Assembly (NCBI GenBank): GCA_017848435.1
Contig: JAFEHU010000035.1
Coordinates: 1-57,142 of the forward strand
From: Burkholderiaceae bacterium
GTDB taxonomy: Bacteria > Pseudomonadota > Gammaproteobacteria > Burkholderiales > Burkholderiaceae_C
DNA length: 57,142 nucleotides
Direction: 5' to 3'
Below, piece after piece: positions 26,191-33,298 of the stretch. Every line of letters starts with the position of its first letter. The stretch's first letter is position 1. The translations under genes and the position numbers were made by a program. A model generated the notes under the pieces. It ran no database searches, was not told where the DNA came from, and was given only the letters and a program-made list of their open reading frames with translations.

Positions 26191-27026
26191 GTTCTTCCGC
26201 AGCATTGCCTGTCAGTTTCGAATTTTTTCCGCCCAAAACGCCAGAAGGCGTCGACAAGCTGCGCGCCGCGCGCCAGCGGCTGTATGCGCTGAAGCCCGAG
26301 TTCTGCTCGGTCACGTATGGCGCGGGCGGCTCCACCCAAGAGGGCACTTTCAACACCGTGCGCGACATCCTGGCCGAAGGTGTGGCCGCCGCATCGCACT
26401 TCTCGTGCATTGGGGCCACCCAGGCCAGCGTGCGCGAACAGCTCGCACAGCTCAAAGCCATGGGCGTGCAGCGGCTGGTGGCGCTGCGCGGCGATTTGCC
26501 CAGTGGCTACGGTGCCGGCGGCGAGTTCCACTACGCCAGCGATCTGGTGGCCTTCATCCGTGCCGAGACCGGTGACGACTTCCACATCGAAGTGGCCGCG
26601 TACCCGGAAATGCACCCCCAGGCCAAGTCACCCGACGCCGACCTGCTGGCCTACGCCGCCAAGGTCAAGGCCGGTGCCAATGCCGCCATCACCCAGTACT
26701 TCTACAACAGCGACGCCTACTTCCGCTTTGTTGACGACGCCTACAAGCTCGGTGTTGACGTGCCGGTGGTGCCCGGCATCATGCCCATTACCAGCAGCAC
26801 CCAGCTGATGCGTTTTTCTGACGCCAGCGGCGCCGAAATCCCGCGCTGGATCCGCACCCGCCTGATGGCCTACGGCGACGACACCACCTCCATCAAGGCC
26901 TTTGGCCTCGACGTGGTGACTGACCTGTGCGACCAGCTCCGCAACGGCGGCGTGCCCGGCCTGCACTTCTACACCATGAACCAGAGCGCCGCAACACTGG
27001 ACATCTGCGAGCGGCTCGGCCTGTAA
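26187..27026 (+). CDS. metF: Methylenetetrahydrofolate reductase
   Basis: 279 aa from ATG 26187, overlapping the tlyA stop (ATGA). MetF motifs present: VSFEFFPPKTPEGVDKL with the catalytic Glu, SVTYGAGGSTQEGT, LRGDLPSGYG, and the FAD-site segment GANAAITQYFYNSDAYFRF. It reduces 5,10-methylene-THF to 5-methyl-THF for methionine synthesis. With ahcY it forms the methionine/SAM cycle group downstream of the SAH riboswitch. Confidence 0.95.
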   Translation: MSSSAALPVSFEFFPPKTPEGVDKLRAARQRLYALKPEFCSVTYGAGGSTQEGTFNTVRDILAEGVAAASHFSCIGATQASVREQLAQLKAMGVQRLVALRGDLPSGYGAGGEFHYASDLVAFIRAETGDDFHIEVAAYPEMHPQAKSPDADLLAYAAKVKAGANAAITQYFYNSDAYFRFVDDAYKLGVDVPVVPGIMPITSSTQLMRFSDASGAEIPRWIRTRLMAYGDDTTSIKAFGLDVVTDLCDQLRNGGVPGLHFYTMNQSAATLDICERLGL

Positions 27027-27104
27027 AACGGTCTTTTGACGGGGACCACAGCCCAAGTCCGACCGTGCCATAGGGTTGTTACATCCGTGGGGTAGGATGC
27101 TGCA

Positions 27105-27623
27105 ATGCACAAAACCCACTGCGGCCCGTTCTGGGCCCGTGACAGTTTCCGCACCTTGGTGCTGCCGGCTTTGCTGGCAACCCTGATGGCCACCTCCCCC
27201 GCGTTTGCTGTTGACAGAGCCCCCTCGGCCCTGCGCGGTGCCGCGTTGTGCAACACCGAACCGGTCTGGCAGAAGTGGCAGCGCGGCTTGGCGTCGTGGT
27301 ACGGCCAGGCTTTCCAGAACCTGCGTACCGCCAGCGGCGAGCGTTTCGACATGAACGAACTCACCGCCGCCCACCCGACGCTGCCATTTGGCACGCAGCT
27401 CAAGGTGCGCAACCCCGCCAATGGCCGGGCGGTGGTGGTGCGCGTCAATGACCGTGGCCCCTTCACCGGCGACCGCAGCCTCGACCTCAGCCGCGCCGCC
27501 GCCAGTGCGCTGGGCATCTTGAACCGCGGCACGGCGCAGGTTGAATTGCTGCTCGAATCGTCTGCCGACAAATTGGGTGCCGTGACCAGCCTGCTGAACA
27601 GCGCTGTCGCCTGCAACAACTGA
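27105..27623 (+). CDS. RlpA-like septal ring lytic transglycosylase/DPBB protein
   Basis: 172 aa. A signal peptide is followed (cleavage near AFA, residue ~35) by one double-psi beta-barrel domain: GLASWYGQAFQNLRTASGER, FDMNELTAAHPTLPFGTQLK, VVVRVNDRGPF, and DLSRAAASALGI. The catalytic Asp of the GDRS-type segment (residues near RVNDRGPF) is present. RlpA cleaves or binds peptide-stripped glycan at the septum. No lipobox cysteine is at the cleavage site and no SPOR domain follows, so this is a short soluble periplasmic version. Confidence 0.87.
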   Translation: MHKTHCGPFWARDSFRTLVLPALLATLMATSPAFAVDRAPSALRGAALCNTEPVWQKWQRGLASWYGQAFQNLRTASGERFDMNELTAAHPTLPFGTQLKVRNPANGRAVVVRVNDRGPFTGDRSLDLSRAAASALGILNRGTAQVELLLESSADKLGAVTSLLNSAVACNN

Positions 27624-27641
27624 GCGGGCGGCCTGCAGGTT

Positions 27642-27992
27642 TCAGCGCTGGCGCACCTGCGGGTCGTGTTTCTGGCGCCGGATCTGGCGGCTGGCACGGT
27701 CCTGTTTCTCTTCCAGGCGCGCCGCTTCCTTGCGGGTGACCTTGCCATCGGCCTCGGCCCGGGCCTCTGCGCGCGCCACACCCGCTTGTGTGTGTTCAAG
27801 GCGACGCGCTTCCGGCCGCGTCAAAGCCCCCGAAGCCACGCCCTGGTTGATGCGTTGTTGCTGGTTGTCCTGGCGGTTGTCAACGCGCTGCTGAAAAGCC
27901 TCGCTGGGGGTGGCAGGGGCCTGGGCAGAGACTGCCACGGCACACAGCGCCAGACCCATTGCCACAGCGGCGCGTGAAAGAGAGGGGTTCAT
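27642..27992 (-). CDS. Secreted Gln/Arg-rich helical protein, unknown function
   Basis: 116 aa. ATG at 27992 (reverse strand) starts a signal peptide (SRAAVAMGLALCAVAVSAQA). The mature part is all-helical and highly charged: QQRVDNRQDNQQQRINQGV, ASGALTRPEARRLEHTQAG, RAEADGKVTRKEAARLEEKQ and QDRASRQIRRQKHD. Two similar units (G-x-L/V-T-x-x-E-A-x-R-L-E) can be seen. This is a common but unnamed periplasmic family in proteobacteria. It is convergent with the RlpA-like gene and divergent from the DUF1800 gene. No function is proposed. Confidence 0.7.
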   Translation of the reverse strand: MNPSLSRAAVAMGLALCAVAVSAQAPATPSEAFQQRVDNRQDNQQQRINQGVASGALTRPEARRLEHTQAGVARAEARAEADGKVTRKEAARLEEKQDRASRQIRRQKHDPQVRQR

Positions 27993-28154
27993 CGGTGACT
28001 CCAGAAAGGGATGATGCCCATGGCCAGACACCGGCCATGTCCACGTTAAACCGGTCAGCGCCCACCGGCTTACGCTGCCAGGGCAATACCCGACTGCTGC
28101 ACGCAGGTAAACGGTCCGAGCGTAAGAACTGCGCACCGGGGCGGTTAAAGCCCC

Positions 28155-29546
28155 ATGCGTTCCGACAAGGTGATCCCCATGCACCCAGCCACCCTGGCCG
28201 CGCACCGCTTCGGTTTCTCTGAAACCTCCCTGCAGCCGCTGAAGAGCGACCCGCGTGGCTGGGTGCTGGCGCAATTCCGCCAGCCGCAGCCGCTGGACGA
28301 ACGTGGCCTGATGGCCAGCCCCGAGGCCGGTGTGCTGACGCGCCAGGTGCTGAGCGCCGTGCTGAACGGGGCCGTCAACAACGTGGCTCCCGCAGCCCCT
28401 GCAGACATGGCCAGCACCCCGCCTGCGGTGGTGGCTGCCACCGACCCCAACCGCCAGCTGCTGCGCCGTGCCAACGCCCAGGCCGTGCAGCGGCGTTGGC
28501 AACACGTGGTGGCCACCGGCACGCCCGTTTACGAGCGCTGGGTGATGTTCTGGGCCAACCACTTCAGTGTGGCCGCCACCAAAGGCAGCATGCTGGGCCT
28601 GGTCTGGCCCTTTGAGCGCGAAGCGATCCGGCCACACGCCACCGGGCGTTTTGTGGACCTGGCGCGGGCCGCCACGCTGCACCCGGCAATGCTGCTGTAC
28701 CTGGACAACGCGCAGTCCTTTGGCCCGGGCTCACGCGCTGGCCAGCGCGGCAGCCGCGGCCTGAACGAAAACCTCGCACGCGAACTGCTGGAACTGCACA
28801 CCCTCGGCGTCAACGGCGGCTACACCCAGGCCGACGTGACCGAACTCGCCAAGCTGCTCACCGGCTGGACGGTGGACCGCCAGACGGCGCAGTCGCGCTT
28901 CGTGGCTGCATGGCACGAGCCCGGCCCCAAGCGCGTGCTGGGCCAGTCCTACCCCGAAGGCCCCCAGGCGCTGGAGGCCTTGCTCACCGACCTGAGCCGC
29001 CACCCCAGCACCGCGCGTTTCGTGGCCACCAAGCTGGCGCGCCATTTCGTGGCCGACGACCCACCCGCGCCTCTGGTGGACGCACTGGCGAACCGCTTCC
29101 GCGCCAGCGACGGCGATTTGTCAGCGCTGGCCGATGCATTGTTCAGCCACGAGCTCACCTGGCAAAGCACCACACCGCCCAAGTTCAAGCGGCCCGAAGA
29201 ACTGGTGCTGTCGGCCCACCGCGTGCTCAAGTTGCCTGTCGTGCAGGCCGAGCGTTTGAACACCGTGCTGGCGCAAATGGGCCAACCGGTTGGCCGCGCC
29301 CCATCGCCCCAGGGCTGGCCCGACCGGACCGAAGACTGGCTGGCGCCCGACGCGCTGTGGAAACGCACCGAATGGGCCGCCACCTTCGCCCAACAGCACG
29401 ACCAATTGGCCGATGCCCGGCAGCTGGCGACCTTGAGCCTTGGGCCAGACCTCGGGGCCGAAACCCAGCGCCAGATCGCGCGTGCCGACAGCGGTGCCCA
29501 GGCCCTGGCCCTGTGGCTGGCCAGTCCAGAATTCCAGCGGAGGTAA
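28155..29546 (+). CDS. DUF1800 domain protein
   Basis: 463 aa from ATG 28155; an in-frame ATG at 28179 is an alternative. Family motifs visible: ERWVMFWANHFSVAATKGSM, HPAMLLYLDNAQS, the core GLNENLARELLELHTLGVNG and YTQADVTELAKLLTGWTV. DUF1800 proteins are of unknown function and are almost always paired with a DUF1501 gene, as here (3-bp gap). No signal peptide is obvious. The group with DUF1501, DUF3106 and a sigma factor suggests one regulated operon of about 4 kb. Confidence 0.88.
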   Translation: MRSDKVIPMHPATLAAHRFGFSETSLQPLKSDPRGWVLAQFRQPQPLDERGLMASPEAGVLTRQVLSAVLNGAVNNVAPAAPADMASTPPAVVAATDPNRQLLRRANAQAVQRRWQHVVATGTPVYERWVMFWANHFSVAATKGSMLGLVWPFEREAIRPHATGRFVDLARAATLHPAMLLYLDNAQSFGPGSRAGQRGSRGLNENLARELLELHTLGVNGGYTQADVTELAKLLTGWTVDRQTAQSRFVAAWHEPGPKRVLGQSYPEGPQALEALLTDLSRHPSTARFVATKLARHFVADDPPAPLVDALANRFRASDGDLSALADALFSHELTWQSTTPPKFKRPEELVLSAHRVLKLPVVQAERLNTVLAQMGQPVGRAPSPQGWPDRTEDWLAPDALWKRTEWAATFAQQHDQLADARQLATLSLGPDLGAETQRQIARADSGAQALALWLASPEFQRR

Positions 29547-29549
29547 GCC

Positions 29550-30725
29550 ATGCCCACGACCCTTTCACGCCGCGCCTGGCTGACCCGTGTTGCCGTGGGC
29601 AGCGGCGCCGGTCTGGCATTGCAGTGGCCTGGCAGTCGGCTCGCCTTGGCCGCCACCAGCCCGGCCACCGATGACCGCCGCCTGGTGGTGGTGCTGTTGC
29701 GCGGCGCCCTTGACGGTCTGGCGGCCGTGCCCCCGGTCGGTGATCCCGCCTGGTCTGCCTTGCGGCCCCAGGCCGAGGCCGATCAGGCGCGTTGGGGGGC
29801 GCCGCTGCCGCTCGATGCGCAATTTGCACTGCACCCCAAACTCGCCACGCTGCACCAGTGGTTTGGCGAGCACCAGTTGCTCATTGCCCATGCGGTGGCC
29901 AGCCCCTACCGCGAGCGCTCGCACTTCGACGCCCAGCAGCTGCTGGAAAGCGGCGGCAACCGCGCCTTCGAGCTGCACACCGGCTGGCTCGGCCGTGCGA
30001 TGGAAATGACCCACAGCCAGGGTGTGGCGCTGAGCCCGGCCTTGCCGTTGGCCTTGCGCGGCGCGGCCAGTGCCAGCAGCTGGGCACCGTCGAGCCAGCC
30101 CGGTGTGGACCCCGACCTGGTCGAGCGCATCGCCCGCCTGTACGCGGGCGACGCCCAGCTCGGCCCCGCCTTCAACCAGGCGCGAGCGCAGCGCGGCGGC
30201 GTGATGGGGGACGCCAACGAAGGCAGCAACTTTGCGGCACTGGCGCGGCAGGCCGGGCGTTTCCTCGCCGCCCCGGGCGGGCCCAGCATCGCCTGGCTCG
30301 ACACCAGCGGCTGGGACACCCACACCCAGCAGGCGCTGCGGCTGTCGCGCCAGCTCGAAGCGCTGGACCAGGGGCTGGCCGCGTTGCGCGCATCGCTCGG
30401 CCCGCGCTGGGACACCACCACCGTGCTGGTGATGACCGAATTCGGCCGTTCCGCCGCCATGAACGGCAGCGGCGGTACCGACCATGGCACGGCCGGCGTG
30501 GCCTTTCTGGCTGGTGGGCGCGTGGCCGGTGGCCGGGTGCTGACCGACTGGCCCGGCCTGGGTGCACAGCAACTGTACGAAGGGCGTGACCTGCGCCCGA
30601 CGATGGACCTGCGCGCGCTGGTCAAGCCGGTGCTGCAGCAACAACTTGGCCTCGGCACCGCGCAACTGGACCGCGAGGTGCTGCCCGGCGCACCGCGTGG
30701 CCTGACCCAGCTCTGGCGCGCCTGA
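29550..30725 (+). CDS. DUF1501 domain protein, Tat-exported
   Basis: 391 aa, ATG 29550. The N-terminus has a twin-arginine signal (SRRAWLTRVAVGSGAGLAL), so it is probably exported folded. The DUF1501 body shows RRLVVVLLRGALDGLAAVPP, SPYRERSHFDAQQLLESGG, DTSGWDTHTQQ, VMTEFGRSAAMNGSGGTDHG, residues typical of a sulfatase/alkaline-phosphatase-like fold with metal-binding Asp/His. The partner of DUF1800. The reaction is unknown. Confidence 0.88.
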   Translation: MPTTLSRRAWLTRVAVGSGAGLALQWPGSRLALAATSPATDDRRLVVVLLRGALDGLAAVPPVGDPAWSALRPQAEADQARWGAPLPLDAQFALHPKLATLHQWFGEHQLLIAHAVASPYRERSHFDAQQLLESGGNRAFELHTGWLGRAMEMTHSQGVALSPALPLALRGAASASSWAPSSQPGVDPDLVERIARLYAGDAQLGPAFNQARAQRGGVMGDANEGSNFAALARQAGRFLAAPGGPSIAWLDTSGWDTHTQQALRLSRQLEALDQGLAALRASLGPRWDTTTVLVMTEFGRSAAMNGSGGTDHGTAGVAFLAGGRVAGGRVLTDWPGLGAQQLYEGRDLRPTMDLRALVKPVLQQQLGLGTAQLDREVLPGAPRGLTQLWRA

Positions 30726-30749
30726 GCACCCGCACAAGGACACCACTTC

Positions 30750-31190
30750 ATGCACCTGCCCCTGTCCATCCCTTTGGCGCTGGCACTGCTGTGTGCCAGC
30801 GCTGGCGGTCAAGCGACGCCAGTGGACGTGCCCGACCTCAAAGCCTGGGCGCGGCTGAGCCCGGCCGAGCAGGCCAGCCGGCGCGCCGAGATCCAGCAAC
30901 AGCTCCAGGCCGCCACGCCGCAGGAGCGCCTCGACTTTCGCCGCCAGTTGCGTGCGCGCATCGAAGGCCTGTCGCCCGACGACCGCCAGGCGCTGGCGGG
31001 CCAGACCCGTGACCGCTGGCAACAGCTGCCACCCGAGGAGCGCGAGCGCCTGGCCGCCGAACGCCGGGCCCGGCTGCAGGCCATGCCCCCCCAGGAGCGC
31101 CGGCAACTGCTGCAGCAGCGGCGCGAGATGCTGGACAAACTCACGCCCGAAGAACGCGCCGCGTTGCGCGAAAAACTGCCCGAGCGCTGA
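30750..31190 (+). CDS. DUF3106-like secreted Arg/Gln-rich helical protein
   Basis: 146 aa, ATG 30750. A signal peptide (residues ~1-22, LALALLCASAGGQA) is followed by repeated helical units of the form L-[ST]-P-x-[ED]-[RQ]: LSPAEQAS, ATPQERLDF, LSPDDRQAL, LPPEERERL, MPPQERRQL, LTPEERAAL. This pattern fits DUF3106. In Burkholderiales such genes lie beside ECF sigma factor genes, as here, and may sense periplasmic conditions in the way of CpxP/Spy-like proteins; that role is an inference. Confidence 0.78.
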   Translation: MHLPLSIPLALALLCASAGGQATPVDVPDLKAWARLSPAEQASRRAEIQQQLQAATPQERLDFRRQLRARIEGLSPDDRQALAGQTRDRWQQLPPEERERLAAERRARLQAMPPQERRQLLQQRREMLDKLTPEERAALREKLPER

Positions 31191-31220
31191 CAATGCGGCT
31201 GTGAACCAGGCAACTTCAGA

Positions 31221-31847
31221 ATGGAAACGGTGAGCCGACTCCACCAGTGGCTGGGCGCCGCAGCCAGCGGCCTGGCCATTGCCAGCCGTGCACCGGGCGA
31301 CGACTGGGCCTTGCTGCGCCAGGCCTGCACCGGCCACCAGCCCAGTGCCCAGAAACTGGTCAAGGCCCTGACGCCGCAGGCCTACGGCCTCGCCATCCGC
31401 ATGGTGGGCCGCCGCGAAGACGCCGAAGACGCGGTGCAGGACGCCTTCATCCGCCTCTGGCGCAGCGCGCCTGACAGCACACGCGGCGCGACGCTGTCGA
31501 CCTACTTCAACACCCTCGTGCTCAACCGTTGCCGCAGCCTGCTGAGCCGCCAGCGTGAGCAGGGCGTGGGGCACGACGCGCTGACCGAACTGCAGGACGC
31601 GCAGCAGGCCCCGGACGAACCCCACACGCTGGCGGCACTGAGCCCGCACGCCAGCCAGACACGGCTGTTGCAGGCGCTGGACAGGCTGCCCGCCCGCCAG
31701 CGCATGGCACTCGCTATGTGGGCCTATGCCGACGCCTCGGTGGCCGACATTGCACACACGCTGGCCATCGACGCCAACGCCGCGCACCAGCTGCTGCACC
31801 GCGCCAAAGGGGCCCTGCGCGCCCGCCTCGAAGGAAACACCCGATGA
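31221..31847 (+). CDS. ECF-type RNA polymerase sigma factor
   Basis: 208 aa. Region 2 is seen as LVKALTPQAYGLAIRMVG followed by REDAEDAVQDAFIRLWR. Region 4 is seen as RLLQALDRLPARQRMAL and ASVADIAHTLAIDANAAHQL, then LHRAKGALRARL. ATG 31221 lies 30 bases after the DUF3106 gene. The gene overlaps by 4 bases a small membrane protein gene that looks like its anti-sigma partner. It probably directs transcription of this operon; no autogenous promoter was identified with confidence. Confidence 0.88.
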   Translation: METVSRLHQWLGAAASGLAIASRAPGDDWALLRQACTGHQPSAQKLVKALTPQAYGLAIRMVGRREDAEDAVQDAFIRLWRSAPDSTRGATLSTYFNTLVLNRCRSLLSRQREQGVGHDALTELQDAQQAPDEPHTLAALSPHASQTRLLQALDRLPARQRMALAMWAYADASVADIAHTLAIDANAAHQLLHRAKGALRARLEGNTR

Positions 31848-32158
31848 AGACGAACCCGCCCCTTGGCGACGACGCGGCCCTCCAGCAGGCCCTCAAGGCC
31901 TTGCCCGAGCCCATGGACACACAGGCCTTGCAGCAACGGGTGCTGGCCAGCTGGCAGGCGCAACACCCAACGGCCCCCGCGCTTCCTTGGGGCGGCGTGC
32001 TGGCGCTCGGTGCGCCCAGGCGCTGGCTGCTGGGCAGTGCCACATTGGCGCTGGGCCTGGGTCTGGCCGTGGGCCTCTGGTTGCAGCGGCCCGACCCGGT
32101 GCTGCAGGAACTGCTGCAGCTCGACGTGCTGTCACAAATGGCCGCTGGCGAGATGTAG
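31844..32158 (+). CDS. Small membrane protein, putative anti-sigma factor
   Basis: 104 aa, ATG 31844 overlapping the sigma factor stop. A cytoplasmic N-terminal helical part of ~60 residues is followed by one transmembrane helix (WLLGSATLALGLGLAVGLWL, residues ~66-85) and a short outer tail (DPVLQELLQLDVLSQMAAGE). It lacks the zinc anti-sigma motif H-x3-C-x2-C. The call rests on the overlap with the sigma factor gene and the topology only. Confidence 0.6.
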   Translation: MKTNPPLGDDAALQQALKALPEPMDTQALQQRVLASWQAQHPTAPALPWGGVLALGAPRRWLLGSATLALGLGLAVGLWLQRPDPVLQELLQLDVLSQMAAGEM

Positions 32159-32165
32159 CGCGGCT

Positions 32166-32540
32166 ATGGCTTCCGGCCCATCGGCCAACCACGACTTTGC
32201 GCAGTACTGCTGCGAACTGCTCGCGCCCATCGGGCCGTGCAGCGCGCGGCGCATGTTTGGCGGTTTTGGCATTGCCACCGGCGGCCTGACGGTGGCGTTG
32301 ATCGCCGACCTGGGCGAGGGCGAACGGCTCTGGCTCAAGGCCAATGATGCGAGCCGCAGCCACTTTGAGGCGGCAGGCTGCACCCGCTTCATCTACCTGG
32401 CCAAAGGTATTGCCAAAAGCATGAACTACTACAGCGCGCCCGACGAAGCCATGGACTCCCCCCACGCGATGGCGCCGTGGGCGGAACGGGCGTTGGCAGC
32501 GGCGCTGCAGGCGCGTGCGCCGAAGAAGAAGCGTCAATAG
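32166..32540 (+). CDS. TfoX/Sxy N-terminal domain protein
   Basis: 124 aa, ATG 32166. The TfoX-N pattern is visible: RRMFGGFGIATGGLTVALIA, LWLKANDASRSHFEAAGC and MNYYSAPDEAMDSP. The C-terminal TfoX half is absent, as in many stand-alone family members. Sxy/TfoX regulates competence in gamma-proteobacteria; single-domain forms like this have no established role. A basic tail (PKKKR) ends the protein. It follows the anti-sigma-like gene by 7 bases. Confidence 0.85.
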   Translation: MASGPSANHDFAQYCCELLAPIGPCSARRMFGGFGIATGGLTVALIADLGEGERLWLKANDASRSHFEAAGCTRFIYLAKGIAKSMNYYSAPDEAMDSPHAMAPWAERALAAALQARAPKKKRQ

Positions 32541-32647
32541 CGCGCGACGACAGAAACCATGTTTCGCCGCTGGGCCGCCCCAAGGCGAAACGCGGCCCCC
32601 TCGGGGGGCAGGCCGCTACACGCAGTGAGCGTGCCGTGGGGGCCACA

Positions 32648-33289
32648 CTACACCGGCCAGACCACCCCGTTGTCGTTCAGGATCGCGTCCAGCGGCATGT
32701 CGTGCGGCTCGGGTTCCATGTCGGGCAGAAAACCGTGGGTGAAGCCCAGGCCCACGGTGAAGGGGCGGGGTTGCAGCGTGGCCAGCGTGCGGTCGTAAAA
32801 GCCGCCGCCATAACCCAGCCGGTGGCCGCCGGCGCCGTAACCCACACAGGGCACAAACAGCAGCGTGGGCACCACCACCTCGGTGTCTTTGGGTTTGGGG
32901 ATGCTGTAGGCGTCTTCTTCCATTGGGCAACCGGGGTACCAGGCGTGGAAGACCAGGGTCTTGTGTTGTTTGTTGACCACCGGCAGGCCGATTTTCAGGG
33001 GTGAGCGGCTGGCCATGGACTCGCCCGCCAGCTGTTCGGTCGGGCTGGCGACTTCGGCCGCCTCGGCGGCTGTGAAGTCCACACCGAGCGCAGCGTCTTC
33101 CTGCCAGCGGTAGAGTGCAGGCAGGGGGTCGAACTCGCCCTTGATCGGCCAGTAGGCGCCAATCACCGTGTCGGGCCGGCCCACCAGCCAGATGCGCAGC
33201 ACCTGCTGCAACAGCGCCGACCGTTCAAGCCGGTCCGGCATGTTCAAACGTTGTTCTATCAACTGCTTGCGAATGGCTGCTTTGTCCAT
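32648..33289 (-). CDS. fau: 5-formyltetrahydrofolate cyclo-ligase
   Basis: 213 aa. The N-terminus MDKAAIRKQLIEQRLNMP and the ATP-binding ending GYGAGGHRLGYGGGFYDRTL with VGLGFTHGF are typical of the family. It converts 5-formyl-THF to 5,10-methenyl-THF. Its start codon is only 9 bases from that of the divergent slt gene, so the promoters must lie in each other's coding region or the start may be Met17 (33241). Confidence 0.93.
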   Translation of the reverse strand: MDKAAIRKQLIEQRLNMPDRLERSALLQQVLRIWLVGRPDTVIGAYWPIKGEFDPLPALYRWQEDAALGVDFTAAEAAEVASPTEQLAGESMASRSPLKIGLPVVNKQHKTLVFHAWYPGCPMEEDAYSIPKPKDTEVVVPTLLFVPCVGYGAGGHRLGYGGGFYDRTLATLQPRPFTVGLGFTHGFLPDMEPEPHDMPLDAILNDNGVVWPV

Positions 33290-33298
33290 AATCTACCC

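Noticed and set aside
27642-28682. Extension of the secreted helical protein to 346 aa
   Set aside because: The part before Met at 27992 runs opposite the DUF1800 gene and the signal peptide clearly starts at 27992.
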